This document shows, piece after piece, positions 26,972 to 37,029 of a DNA stretch of 64,000 nt. The notes beneath the pieces were generated by a model, which worked only from the letters and a program-made list of their open reading frames with translations, searched no databases and was not told where the DNA came from. This stretch comes from Longibacter salinarum. Its GTDB lineage: Bacteria > Bacteroidota > Rhodothermia > Rhodothermales > Salinibacteraceae. Position 1 is the stretch's first letter. Each line of letters begins with the position of its first letter. The stretch spans positions 62,001-126,000 of the forward strand of contig NZ_PDEQ01000006.1 in NCBI RefSeq assembly GCF_002554795.1. Direction: 5' to 3'. Position numbers and translations under genes: made by a program.

Positions 26972-28564
26972 ATGATTGTTTCCGCGACTTCGACGGTCTT
27001 ACGCCAGATTACTCGTCGCCTTTCAGCGCTCGTTGCTGGAGTGTTGCTCCTCACGCTTGGGCTTGTTGCCAGCGGCTGCGATAGCATGCTCGATATCGAG
27101 CCACAGGGCGAGCAGACCTCCGCTAACTTTTTCCGTACCCCTGAGGATGCCAATCGCGCCCTTGCCGGCGTCTATTCCGCGATTCAGCAGCAGAAGCGCC
27201 TCACATACCAGGGGGCGCCCGAGTTTCTCGCTGGCTACGACATGGTATTCGGTAGCGTTGCTTCCGACGACTCGTTTAAAGGCGGCGAGAGCCGAAACGA
27301 CCAGCCGGACATCGATGACATTCAGACGTTCACGGTCGACCCGAACAACCTCTACATCGCGAAGATGTGGAGCAGTCTCTATGAGGCGGTGACCCGGTCC
27401 AATCGTCTGCTCGACCGTGTGCCCGACATCGAGATGGATCCGGAGGAAAAGGCGGACATTCTGGCCGAGGCCCGATTCCTCCGAGCATACGCCTACTTTT
27501 ACCTCCTCCAGGCGTTTGGAACAGAGCCCGAAACGAATAATGGGCCAGGCATCGTCCTCGTCAACGACGTGGTCACGATCGGTGGAGCCGATAAGCCGCG
27601 TTCGCCCGAACCCGAGGTGTGGACGCAGATCGAAACAGATCTTCAGGCAGCGATCAACGAGCTCCCGACGAAGAGCGAGCGTGGTGCAGAACAGTACGGT
27701 CGAGCTACGACAGGGGCGGCGAAAGCGCTTCTCGTCAAGGCCCACATCTTTCAGGAAGATTGGCCTGCAGCAGAACCGCTGGCTCTGGAGGTGATCAGCT
27801 CCAGTGAGTACCGACTCGAGCCGGACTTTTCCAGCATCTTCCGCCTGAGCGGAGAGCACGGGCCGGGTTCGATTTTCGAAATCAATTACGCGACCCTCCC
27901 GAATCAGGTCGAGGGATACTACGGCAACGTGTATCAGGCCAGTCGGTCAACGTGGGGCTTCGGTTTCAACAACCCGACGGAGGATCTCTACCAGGCGTTC
28001 GACAGCAACGACCCCCGGCGTGACGCAACGATCATCGAGCCGGGTGAGCAGATGCCCGACGGCACCGTCGTCGCCGGAGGAAGCAGCCGATCGGGATATC
28101 ACAACGAGAAAATATGGATACCGCAGTCTGAGTATCCGCAGGCACAGGGCATTGGCGTGTTTGCCGGCCCAAGCAACGTTCGGTATATCCGCCTCGCGAA
28201 TGTTTTACTCTGGCACGCGGAGGCCGCAGCCGAGAATGGTAACCTGCCAGCCGCTCGTGAGTCGCTGAACCGCGTGCGAGCTCGCGCTCGAGATGACGAC
28301 GACAACCCCAATAACGATCCAGCTGGCGTGCTGCCGGACATTACCACGACCGATGCACAGGAACTGCTGGAGGCAATCTACCGGGAGCGGCGTCTGGAGC
28401 TTGCGATGGAGGATCTGCGCTTCTTTGATCTCGTCCGGCAGGGACGCGCACCGGAGGTCCTCGGTGATGCAGGCTTCGATGCGGGAACGCACGAGCGCAT
28501 GCCGATTCCTCAACGTGAGATTGATTTGAGCGACGGCGTTCTGACGCAGAATCCAGGCTATTAG
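26972..28564 (+). CDS. SusD/RagB-type surface glycan-binding lipoprotein
   Basis: 530 aa. The signal ends at LVASGC (lipidation Cys about 36). It then reads DIEPQGEQTSANFFRTPEDANRAL, the standard SusD N-terminus. TPR-like helices (EARFLRAYAYFYLLQAFG) and the C-terminal RRLELAMEDLRFFDLVRQGR are family signatures. It caps the SusC barrel and binds the polysaccharide fragment. It lies 91 nt after susC in the same operon. The target is best guessed as beta-glucan, from the enzymes that follow. Confidence 0.93.
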   Translation: MIVSATSTVLRQITRRLSALVAGVLLLTLGLVASGCDSMLDIEPQGEQTSANFFRTPEDANRALAGVYSAIQQQKRLTYQGAPEFLAGYDMVFGSVASDDSFKGGESRNDQPDIDDIQTFTVDPNNLYIAKMWSSLYEAVTRSNRLLDRVPDIEMDPEEKADILAEARFLRAYAYFYLLQAFGTEPETNNGPGIVLVNDVVTIGGADKPRSPEPEVWTQIETDLQAAINELPTKSERGAEQYGRATTGAAKALLVKAHIFQEDWPAAEPLALEVISSSEYRLEPDFSSIFRLSGEHGPGSIFEINYATLPNQVEGYYGNVYQASRSTWGFGFNNPTEDLYQAFDSNDPRRDATIIEPGEQMPDGTVVAGGSSRSGYHNEKIWIPQSEYPQAQGIGVFAGPSNVRYIRLANVLLWHAEAAAENGNLPAARESLNRVRARARDDDDNPNNDPAGVLPDITTTDAQELLEAIYRERRLELAMEDLRFFDLVRQGRAPEVLGDAGFDAGTHERMPIPQREIDLSDGVLTQNPGY

Positions 28565-28652
28565 GCGAATCGAGCCCCTGGCGCTAGATGGGCTTCCGGT
28601 GCGCTACCTCTTCTCCTCGGCATGATTGCTTTATCCCTATTGCTCCGCTGAC

Positions 28653-31229
28653 ATGTATATCGATCGTAGTACGACGACATCACCACTCTGGACGCTGCTT
28701 CTTGGGCTCCTCCTTAGCGTACTTACCGTCTCGACGGTAAGTCTGCTTTCCGGTTGTGACCAGGGAGGCATGAACGACGACGGCGATAACTTCATCGCCC
28801 CGAGCACGTCCCGCGTCGGGTTTGAGGTTCGACCCGGGGCGACGGATACGACACAGCAACTGACGCTGACCTATACGTCCCTGGACGTTCGCCCCGAGCC
28901 GGGGGATGTCCCGACGCCGTTTACGGTCGAGCTTGTCGAGGAGACGGGAGATCCTTCGAATGGGACGTCGGTGTTTGACGTCACATTCTCGCCGCCTCAG
29001 GATAAAGCGACCTTTACCGAAAAGCTCATCTTTTCGGCAGGGGGGCGGTACGTGACCATTCAACTCTTTGGCTTCGTCGGCTTCAATGATGAGTTGATCA
29101 CCGACTACGCAGGCTCTGGTATCGTCGATGACTTTTTTGGATTCAATGGTCTCGAAGGTGCGAGCAGCATCGATGGACAACTCTCTGTGCCAGGTTCAGG
29201 TGCGGGCGGCCCGGGCGTCTTCCCGGGCGTAAGCCATGCGCTCAGTGAGACGGTGGACTTTGGACAAACGCCCGTACTCGTCGCTCGAATGAGGGTCTCG
29301 GCGGACAGCCCGGGGCCGGCGATCGTGCGTGCGGCACTCAACCAGGAGGGCGACCTGCCGGATGCCAACAGCAGTGCGGCGCCGCTTATCAAGGAGGTAC
29401 CCGCAGACGGTGAATACGCCGACTACTATTTCGATTTCCGCGATCTCTTCGTGCAGTTCGACGGCCAGCCCGTGGACGCGACCAATATCACCGAGGTCGT
29501 TCTGTTGGTCAACGATGGCGGTTCGCTGGACTTCCTCGGGCGTTCGGACACGTTCACAGGTACCCTCGAGATTGATCGTCTTGCCCGTCGTCCAGACATA
29601 CCCGGTGAAGAGGGGGGCGGCAACGCTGCTCCGAATGCCAACTTCATTTTTGCACCGAGCCAGCCGGCGGTCGGGGAGACGGTTAACTTCACCGATCGAT
29701 CGAGTGACGACGGCATGATCGTATCGCGCGACTGGGACTTCGGTGATGGCACGACGGCAACCGGTGAGACGCCGTCTCATGCTTACGGTGCGCAAGGCGA
29801 TTATACCGTCACGCTCACGGTGACGGATGACGAAGGCGTTACCTCCACATCGACGCAGACGGTTTCCGTATCGGACGGTTCGAACGGAGGAAGCACGTTC
29901 CGCGATGACGGCGACGGTGATGGCCTCATCCTGTATGACGATTTCGAAGATGGTATTCAGGCCGACGAATATGTCACGTTTCAGGGTCAAGGAGCCACCA
30001 TCGGCCTCTCCGAGAGCAGTGACGCAGCTATGGACGCGGGAGGAATGGCGGCCATAGCCGCCAACGTTGATGGGGGAGGCGGCGGTGGGTTCGCCGGATT
30101 CGGCAAAGAGTACGGCAGTGGCCAAGACGGCGTCGATGTCTCTGATCTCGGCAGCGACCCATATTTCACGATGTACGTGAAGTCGGATGCTGCTTCAACG
30201 TACACCCTGGAGATCAACCTCCAGGAAGATCAAGACGGGAACGATCAGTACGATGGCAGCGGCGCCACAGACGACGAGTTCCAGTACGACTACGTGGTAG
30301 AGCCGAGTGCCTCGGGATACACGCGCATCAGCGTTCCGCTGAGTGCATTTCAGGATGATAACGACGTCAACAACGGGGGGGATGGACAGCTTTCTTCCCG
30401 GATCGCAAATGTGATCTTCGCCATCGGCAACCTGCCGGCTGAATCATTCACGCTCACGATCGACGACATCATCTTCTCGGACCAGGATCTCGGAGCCGGG
30501 GGCGGCACCGTCCAGAGTGCGTGTGGAAACGACTACGAGCTGTTTTTCGAGGACAACTTCGACGCCCCGAACGACACGTTCTGGGATCGCGGGAACGCGA
30601 CATTCAACGGAAACCTCGCGACCTTCCGTCCAGACAACATTACGTACGAGGATGGAAAGATGGTGCTGAACCTGAAGAAAGAGCAGTTCAACGGAAAACC
30701 GTACACAGGTGCTGAACTCCGCACAGACAATCAGACCGGATTTTACAGCTACGGGTGCTACGAAGTGCGAATGAAGTCGGCCGGCCCCAGCGGTACCGTT
30801 TCGTCCTTCTTTGGCTACCGATACAACCCCTGGCAAGAGATCGACATCGAGATCGTGGGTAAAAACAATCGCTCGATGCTGACCAACATCTACTACAATG
30901 ATGGCCCAGAGGGGGCGGCCAATAACGATGCGTACCAGGTGCCGCCGTTTCCCGAAGGTGTGGGTCTGAGCTACGATGCGTCACAGGAATTCCACAACTA
31001 CGCCTTTGAGTGGACGCCCGGAGAAATCAAATGGTACCGCGACGGTCAGCTCGTGAAGCAGGCGACGGTCGAGGGGGCCAGCTCGAGTGAGATTCCGAAC
31101 CTCGACATGCAAATCATGATGAACCTCTGGGTCTCCAACTCGCCGAGTTTCGCAGGAGAGATCGATGACAGCAATTTCCCGGTCCGTGCTGAGTATGACT
31201 GGGTGCGCTTCTATCGACCCGCTAACTGA
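28653..31229 (+). CDS. Multidomain GH16 beta-glucanase lipoprotein (CBM-like, PKD, GH16)
   Basis: 858 aa from the ATG at 28653. The lipobox is LLSGC. In order: a beta-sandwich N-terminal part; a PKD domain (FIFAPSQPAVGETVNFTDRS, WDFGDGTTATG, TVTLTVTDDEG; about 335-415); a CBM-like domain (LYDDFEDGI to FTLTIDDIIF; about 425-610) homologous to the two repeats of the next gene; then GH16 (about 630-858). The active site is EIDIE (E729, D731, E733), the type without a beta-bulge found in lichenases. It probably cuts beta-1,3-1,4- or beta-1,3-glucan at the cell surface. It lies 88 nt after susD. Confidence 0.88.
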   Translation: MYIDRSTTTSPLWTLLLGLLLSVLTVSTVSLLSGCDQGGMNDDGDNFIAPSTSRVGFEVRPGATDTTQQLTLTYTSLDVRPEPGDVPTPFTVELVEETGDPSNGTSVFDVTFSPPQDKATFTEKLIFSAGGRYVTIQLFGFVGFNDELITDYAGSGIVDDFFGFNGLEGASSIDGQLSVPGSGAGGPGVFPGVSHALSETVDFGQTPVLVARMRVSADSPGPAIVRAALNQEGDLPDANSSAAPLIKEVPADGEYADYYFDFRDLFVQFDGQPVDATNITEVVLLVNDGGSLDFLGRSDTFTGTLEIDRLARRPDIPGEEGGGNAAPNANFIFAPSQPAVGETVNFTDRSSDDGMIVSRDWDFGDGTTATGETPSHAYGAQGDYTVTLTVTDDEGVTSTSTQTVSVSDGSNGGSTFRDDGDGDGLILYDDFEDGIQADEYVTFQGQGATIGLSESSDAAMDAGGMAAIAANVDGGGGGGFAGFGKEYGSGQDGVDVSDLGSDPYFTMYVKSDAASTYTLEINLQEDQDGNDQYDGSGATDDEFQYDYVVEPSASGYTRISVPLSAFQDDNDVNNGGDGQLSSRIANVIFAIGNLPAESFTLTIDDIIFSDQDLGAGGGTVQSACGNDYELFFEDNFDAPNDTFWDRGNATFNGNLATFRPDNITYEDGKMVLNLKKEQFNGKPYTGAELRTDNQTGFYSYGCYEVRMKSAGPSGTVSSFFGYRYNPWQEIDIEIVGKNNRSMLTNIYYNDGPEGAANNDAYQVPPFPEGVGLSYDASQEFHNYAFEWTPGEIKWYRDGQLVKQATVEGASSSEIPNLDMQIMMNLWVSNSPSFAGEIDDSNFPVRAEYDWVRFYRPAN

Positions 31230-31472
31230 GACCGTACGACGCACTGAGCGTCGTAGCGTCCTGCTGCTGCGCTTTTCGGGCTATTGCAGTCCGTTTCTGT
31301 ATGACCGAGAGAGCCACCGGACTGGCCCTCTCACCTTCTGGTATCCCCGGTCGGTTTCCCACACCCCATTGTGGCGATCGGGAATGTATTCGAGAGTGGC
31401 CTTTCACCAAACGACCATGAGCCAATGATTCGATCCGTTACCACGCCCCGATTTCGCACTCGACGGTCATCC

Positions 31473-33350
31473 ATGATGGTCGGGGTTCTCGAAAAGAGCA
31501 TGCGCGGTGGCATCTCTGTACTTGCCATGCTCTTTTGCCTGACGTTTTTCGCAGCGACGGCAAGTGTCGCCCAACCAACGGTTGACGTATTTGACGACTT
31601 TGAGGATGACGACGTCTCGGAGTACTTCACGTTCGCCGGCGAGACGGGCGTCACGCTGGGCACGGGAACGGACGTACCCGCGCAGAACGGTGGGGCCGCG
31701 GCGCTGACGGCTGATTTCGCAGCCGGTGACGGAAGCCAGGGCGGGTTCATCGGTGGATTTGGTAAGAACGATATCAACGCGGACATCTCCAGTTATTCGC
31801 TACCCAGACTGAATTTCTATTACAAGTTCAACGCTGGTAGTGCCGAATCTGCGTTTACGATCGAGGCCAACATACAGGAAGATGAAGACGGCGACGGCTC
31901 GTACGATCCGAATGTAGATGACGAATTTCGTCTCTTTATCCGAGTGCAGGGAGACTCCGACTTTGCTTTGGCCTCGGCTGAGGTCGAGAGAATGCTGGTC
32001 AATCAGAACGGCCAGGCCGGTGGAGACGGCGTTTTTAACGGCACCGTTGCAGCGGTTGTCTTTTCGATCAACGAGGCAACGCCGGACAACGGAAGCGGCG
32101 ACCCAGAGGGTGGTCAACTTGTCATCGATTATGTGAGCTTTTCCGATGGCGAACCCATCGAGCCGAATGCAGCTCCTGGTATGACCACGATCTTCGATGA
32201 CATCGAAGATGATGATGTGTCGGAATACTTCACGTTTGCTGGCGAGACCGGGGTCACGCTTGGTACAAGTGGAGATACACCCCCGGAGAATGGAGGCGCC
32301 GTGTCGCTCGCTGCAGACTTTGCGTCCGGCGACGGAAGCCAGGGCGGATTTATTGGTGGTTTTGGGAAAAACGATATCAACGCCGATCTCAGTGGCTTTT
32401 CGTCGCCGCGATTGAACTTCTACTACAAGTTCAACGCAGGAAGCCCGAATACGTCGTTTGTCCTTGAGGCGAATGTGCAGGAAGATGAAGACGGCGACGG
32501 CTCATACGACCCGGCGGTCGATGACGAATTCCGGCTCAAGCTACGCGTCCAGGGAGCGTCGTCGCTCCAAGAGGGAGCGCCCTCGTACCAGTTGGCATCT
32601 GTTGAGATCGATAATCTACAACGCAATCAGAACGGTCAGGCCGGCGGGGATGGCGTTTTCAACGGGACCGTCGCAGGCGTTGTCTTCTCCATCACGAGTG
32701 CTACGCCTGACGATGGTGTCGGCGATCCTGAGGGCGGACAGCTACTTCTGGACGCGATTAGCTTCACTGCCGACGGACCGCTCCCGGTCGAACTCGCGGG
32801 CTTTGATGTACGCCTGGATGGCACGGACGCAATCCTCTCCTGGCAAACGCTGACGGAGACGAATAATGCCGGCTTCGACGTGCAGGTCGCATCTGGAGGC
32901 GATGGGTTTCGCACAAATGGCTTCGTGGATGGCGCGGGCACGACCTCCGAAGTCCAGCGGTACCAATACCGGGTTCGAGACCTTTCGCCGGGTGAGCACC
33001 GCTTCCGTCTCCGCCAGGTCGACGTCGATGGTGGTTCTACCCCTACCAAAGAGCTGACGCTGTCGATCGACATGGCTTCCTCGTTCACGCTCCTCCGAAA
33101 TACGGCCAACCCGATCCAATCCGGTGATATGGCGCGTGTACAGTACCTGGTGAAGGAACGAGAGCCCGTGACGATCGAGCTGTTCGACATTCTCGGCCAG
33201 CGTATTCGAACGGTCGCATCGGGGGTGTCGACGCCCGGGGCGGCGAAAACGGCGCGTATTTCCACTGCCGACCTCGCGAGCGGCGTCTACTTCCTTCGGT
33301 TTGAAGGTCGCAGCTTCTCGCGCACGGAAAAACTCACCATCGTTCGTTGA
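31473..33350 (+). CDS. Secreted protein with two CBM-like repeats and type IX sorting tail
   Basis: About 625 aa. The signal peptide is SVLAMLFCLTFFAATASVAQ; the exact start is uncertain (31425, 31473 or 31500). Two copies of one domain follow, about 31584-32145 and 32185-32772. Each starts DDxEDDDVSEYFTFAGETGV, includes GDGSQGGFIGGFGKNDINAD and EDEDGDGSYDP, and ends GDPEGGQL. The C-terminus has a linker (LPVELAGFDVRLDGTDAILS) and a Por-secretion domain (TIELFDILGQRIRT, ASGVYFLRFEG, EKLTIVR). No catalytic module is visible, so it is probably a secreted glucan-binding protein. A 243-nt gap before it may hold its own promoter. Confidence 0.82.
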   Translation: MMVGVLEKSMRGGISVLAMLFCLTFFAATASVAQPTVDVFDDFEDDDVSEYFTFAGETGVTLGTGTDVPAQNGGAAALTADFAAGDGSQGGFIGGFGKNDINADISSYSLPRLNFYYKFNAGSAESAFTIEANIQEDEDGDGSYDPNVDDEFRLFIRVQGDSDFALASAEVERMLVNQNGQAGGDGVFNGTVAAVVFSINEATPDNGSGDPEGGQLVIDYVSFSDGEPIEPNAAPGMTTIFDDIEDDDVSEYFTFAGETGVTLGTSGDTPPENGGAVSLAADFASGDGSQGGFIGGFGKNDINADLSGFSSPRLNFYYKFNAGSPNTSFVLEANVQEDEDGDGSYDPAVDDEFRLKLRVQGASSLQEGAPSYQLASVEIDNLQRNQNGQAGGDGVFNGTVAGVVFSITSATPDDGVGDPEGGQLLLDAISFTADGPLPVELAGFDVRLDGTDAILSWQTLTETNNAGFDVQVASGGDGFRTNGFVDGAGTTSEVQRYQYRVRDLSPGEHRFRLRQVDVDGGSTPTKELTLSIDMASSFTLLRNTANPIQSGDMARVQYLVKEREPVTIELFDILGQRIRTVASGVSTPGAAKTARISTADLASGVYFLRFEGRSFSRTEKLTIVR

Positions 33351-33464
33351 TGCTTGATGCAGCGTGCGCGGCTCGCTCTAGAATTGAGAGCGGGCCGCCG
33401 CATGGTTTCCGCGCGGTGGCACCCCATCGCGATCGTGATCGATCCTTTTCTCTGCTGGATACAC

Positions 33465-36008
33465 ATGACGCGCCCCTTCCGACGGACCTTCGCCCTCTCG
33501 TTTTCGCCCATGATGTTCGTATTCGCTGTAATCGGGGTTTCCCTTTCCGTTCTCGTCCTCGGATGCGCACAGTCGCAGTCGACGGGGCCGATGCCTACGG
33601 TCGGTGGCGACGGCGCGATGGGCTCGAATGAGGTCAGCCAAACGGGACAGCGCGCGGACGCAGAGGGCGTCACCATGCCGATGGATCGCACCGTGTATCT
33701 TGTGACAGCCGACGAGGAGGCGGTCACCGTGGATGAACGATCGAGCGGCGCCTTCGCAGAGCGCATCATGTCCAGCTCCGCCGATGCAGATTCAGCCCGC
33801 GTCGAGTCCCGGATTGACCAGCTCCTGTCCAACATGACACTGGAGCAGAAGGTGGGGCAGATGACGCAGCTAGAGCTCGGAATGGTCACTCGCTCCGACA
33901 ATTTTCCCGAGGCCATCGATTCGGAGAAGCTCAGGCGTGTCATCCGAGACCACCATGTAGGGTCCATTCTAAATGTCGTCAGTGCCGCCTATCCGCTCGA
34001 GCACTGGCACGAGATTATTCGGGCGATTCAGGAGGAGGCCATGTCCGGTGAGTTGGGAATACCGGTCCTCTACGGGATCGATGCCGTACACGGGGCGAAC
34101 TATACGCAGGAGGCGGTCCTCTTTCCACAAAGCCAGGGCATGGCCGCGACGTGGAATCTGCCGCTTGCCGAAAAGGCAGCGGCGATTACGGCGCGAGACG
34201 TACGATCCAGCGGCATCCCCTGGAATTTTGCTCCGGTGCTCGACGTCGGCCGGGATCCACGGTGGCCGAGGTTGTACGAATCGCCGAGTGAAGATCCGTA
34301 TCTGACGTCGATGATGGGTCTCGCCGCGCTTCAGGGTCTGCAGGGCACAGATCTATCAAGCCCAGATCACGTAGCGGCCTGTCTAAAGCATTTCATTGGA
34401 TACTCGGGATCCGATAGCGGGCGGGATCGAACGCCGGCACAGATCCCTGAAATCGAGCTGCGGGAAACGTATCTTCCGCCATTTCGGGATGCGGTTGAGG
34501 CCGGAGCAGCCTCCATCATGGTCAATTCTGGCGAGGTTAGCGGCGTGCCGGTGCATGCCAGTCGTTATCTGCTCACTGACGTCCTCCGCGATGAACTCGG
34601 CTTCGAGGGTGTGGTCGTAACGGACTGGCTCGACGTGAAAAAGCTCGTCAGCCTGCATCGCGTGGCGGCGACGGAACGTGAGGCGACTCGGATGGCGATT
34701 GAGGCCGGCATCGACATGAGTATGGTGCCGTCTGACATATCCTTCATCGAGCATACGCTGGACCTTGTCCGAAGCGAGCAGATAAGCGAAGAACGCATCG
34801 ATGCCTCGGTCCGGCGCATTCTTCGAATGAAGCTCCGTCTGGGACTCTTTGAGGATCCACTTGCAGGCATGCGCTCGGCTGAAAACGTTGGCACTCAAGA
34901 AGATCGTGAGGTTGCCCTTCAGGCCGCACGTGAGTCCCTCACGTTGCTCCGCAATCGCGACGATGTTCTCCCTCTTTCGGACCGCCAACGGGTTCTCGTG
35001 ACCGGCCCTACGGCTCACTCGATGCAGTCTCTGAATAACGGCTGGACGTACACCTGGCAGGGAGGGGGGCTGTCGCAGGATATGTTTCACGAGGGGCGTC
35101 CAACCATTATGGAGGCTGTTCGAGAGCGCGTTGGCCCGGACCGGATGACATATGTGCCGGGAGCGACGTTGACCGATGCAAAGGGCCTCGACCGAGCTGT
35201 TGTCGCCGCCCAAGAGTCTGACGTCGCTGTCGTAGCCCTGGGTGAAGGCGCGTACGCCGAAACCGCGGGCAACATTCGCAATCTGATGCTCCCGGACGCG
35301 CAGCGCACCCTGCTGCGTCGCATTGCCGCCACGGGTACCCCCGTTGTGCTGGTTCTTGCGCAGGGACGCCCACGCACGCTCGGGACCGTCCATGAAGGAG
35401 CGGACGCTATTCTCGCAGCCTACAATCCAGGGCCGGAGGGAGGACAGGCGATCATGGAGGTTCTGTACGGGGACGTGAATCCGTCGGGTCACCTGCCGTA
35501 CACGTATCCGGCGACGCCTTCCGGGTACGCGACGTACGATCATAAGCCGAGCGAGCGGCTTGCGGAAGACTTTGGAATGGACGGTGCCGATCCACTATTT
35601 GCCTTCGGTGACGGCATGTCCTACACGTCCTTTGCCTATAGCGATCTGCACGTACGTCCAGCTCTAATCGAGACATCGAACCTGCAGGCTGGAGAGCAAA
35701 TCGAGGTCGGGGTGACAATCGAAAACACGGGAGACCGGCCGGGGAAGGATGTCATTCAGCTCTATGTGACGGATGTCGTCGCCACGGTGACACCCGCAGC
35801 ACGGCGCCTGAAACGATTTGCAAAAGTTGATCTCGCGCCGGGCGAACGGCGATCGATCACGTTTACGCTATCCCAAGACGATCTCAGCTTTATCGGACGA
35901 GATGGCGAGTCGGTCGTTGAGCCCGGAGAGTTTCGGATTCAGATTGATGCCCTCAACGAGCAACTACGCGTGACTGGACAGCCGCTGCAACTTTCCTCCT
36001 CGGAATAA
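33465..36008 (+). CDS. GH3 family beta-glucosidase lipoprotein
   Basis: About 847 aa from the ATG at 33465. The lipobox is SVLVLGC. The GH3 N-terminal barrel shows TLEQKVGQMTQLELGM, GIDAVHGANY and KHFIGYSGSDSGRDRT. The nucleophile Asp sits in VVVTDWLDV (D387). The C-terminal alpha/beta domain and the fibronectin-III-like domain (VIQLYVTDVVATVTPAARRL) are intact. It releases glucose from beta-1,3- or beta-1,4-glucooligosaccharides, most likely in the periplasm. It is the exo-acting partner of the two GH16 enzymes and lies 114 nt after the preceding gene. Confidence 0.92.
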   Translation: MTRPFRRTFALSFSPMMFVFAVIGVSLSVLVLGCAQSQSTGPMPTVGGDGAMGSNEVSQTGQRADAEGVTMPMDRTVYLVTADEEAVTVDERSSGAFAERIMSSSADADSARVESRIDQLLSNMTLEQKVGQMTQLELGMVTRSDNFPEAIDSEKLRRVIRDHHVGSILNVVSAAYPLEHWHEIIRAIQEEAMSGELGIPVLYGIDAVHGANYTQEAVLFPQSQGMAATWNLPLAEKAAAITARDVRSSGIPWNFAPVLDVGRDPRWPRLYESPSEDPYLTSMMGLAALQGLQGTDLSSPDHVAACLKHFIGYSGSDSGRDRTPAQIPEIELRETYLPPFRDAVEAGAASIMVNSGEVSGVPVHASRYLLTDVLRDELGFEGVVVTDWLDVKKLVSLHRVAATEREATRMAIEAGIDMSMVPSDISFIEHTLDLVRSEQISEERIDASVRRILRMKLRLGLFEDPLAGMRSAENVGTQEDREVALQAARESLTLLRNRDDVLPLSDRQRVLVTGPTAHSMQSLNNGWTYTWQGGGLSQDMFHEGRPTIMEAVRERVGPDRMTYVPGATLTDAKGLDRAVVAAQESDVAVVALGEGAYAETAGNIRNLMLPDAQRTLLRRIAATGTPVVLVLAQGRPRTLGTVHEGADAILAAYNPGPEGGQAIMEVLYGDVNPSGHLPYTYPATPSGYATYDHKPSERLAEDFGMDGADPLFAFGDGMSYTSFAYSDLHVRPALIETSNLQAGEQIEVGVTIENTGDRPGKDVIQLYVTDVVATVTPAARRLKRFAKVDLAPGERRSITFTLSQDDLSFIGRDGESVVEPGEFRIQIDALNEQLRVTGQPLQLSSSE

Positions 36009-36091
36009 CGGACCCGATGCTGTTCCGATGACGGAGTAAGGCGATACGGCTGACGATTAACATCTATGGTGTGCGGAGGAATACTCGACAC

Positions 36092-36982
36092 ATGAAACGC
36101 CAGACGCTACTTCTTCTCGCTCTGCTTCTTAGCGGGCTATTTCCTGTTGGTTGTCTAGATGCACCCGAGTCGAAATCGGGGGGGACGTCTTCGTCGGGTT
36201 CGGCAACGAACTCGGAATCATGGCCAGAAGAGCCCACGTGGATTTCTGTGTGGCAGGACGAATTCGACGGGTCGATGCTGGATACGACAAAATGGAGCTT
36301 CGACCTGGGTGGAAACGGCTGGGGTAATCAAGAGCTCCAGTACTACACGGATCGCCAGGAGAATGCACGTGTCGATGGCGAGCATCTCATCATTGAGGCG
36401 AAAAAGGAAGACTATAGCGGCAACGGGTACACGTCGGCCCGCCTGAATTCGAAGGAAACGTGGACCTATGGTCGCTACGAGATCCGTGCAAAATTGCCGA
36501 GCGGTCGTGGTACGTGGCCCGCGCTCTGGATGCTCGCCGAGAACGATGTCTACGGCGATGCCTACTGGCCGGACAACGGCGAGATCGACATCATGGAGCA
36601 TGTCGGATACGATGAAGGCGTCATTCATGCGACGGTCCATACGGAAGCATACAACCACATCCAGGGAACGCAACGCGGCAAATCAAAGACGGTGTCCGAT
36701 GCGACCTCTGCCTTCCACGTCTACAGCATCGAATGGGCGCCGGACGAGGTGCGAGCCTACATCGACGGCACCCAGTACTTCAGTTTTGCGAATGAGCGAC
36801 TGTCCAACCCCTCCGCCGGGTACGCGGAATGGCCATTCGACCAGCCCTTCTTCCTGCTGATGAATATCGCTGTCGGTGGGACCTGGGGTGGTGCACAGGG
36901 TGTGGACGATAGCATTTTCCCGCAGCGGATGGAGGTCGATTACGTGCGTGTCTACCAGCCGGAATCGATCGTCAATCCGTAG
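36092..36982 (+). CDS. GH16 endo-beta-1,3-glucanase (laminarinase-type) lipoprotein
   Basis: 296 aa from the ATG at 36092. The lipobox is GLFPVGC. A short Ser/Gly linker leads to a single GH16 domain: WQDEFDGSMLDTTKWSFDLGG, YEIRAKLPSGRGTWPALWML, and the active site GEIDIMEHVG (E164, D166, E169). The extra residue in ExDxxE marks the beta-bulge type common in laminarinases. It has WAPDEVRAYIDG and ends VDYVRVYQ. It differs from the first GH16 in this operon, so the two probably attack different bonds or chain parts. It lies 83 nt after GH3. Confidence 0.92.
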   Translation: MKRQTLLLLALLLSGLFPVGCLDAPESKSGGTSSSGSATNSESWPEEPTWISVWQDEFDGSMLDTTKWSFDLGGNGWGNQELQYYTDRQENARVDGEHLIIEAKKEDYSGNGYTSARLNSKETWTYGRYEIRAKLPSGRGTWPALWMLAENDVYGDAYWPDNGEIDIMEHVGYDEGVIHATVHTEAYNHIQGTQRGKSKTVSDATSAFHVYSIEWAPDEVRAYIDGTQYFSFANERLSNPSAGYAEWPFDQPFFLLMNIAVGGTWGGAQGVDDSIFPQRMEVDYVRVYQPESIVNP

Positions 36983-37029
36983 CGGCGACGGATACTTCAT
37001 CCCCGATTATCTGAGGCGTACACCACACA

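Noticed and set aside
34383-35543. A 386-codon minus-strand open frame within the GH3 gene
   Set aside because: It is the antisense shadow of a high-GC gene with intact GH3 motifs.
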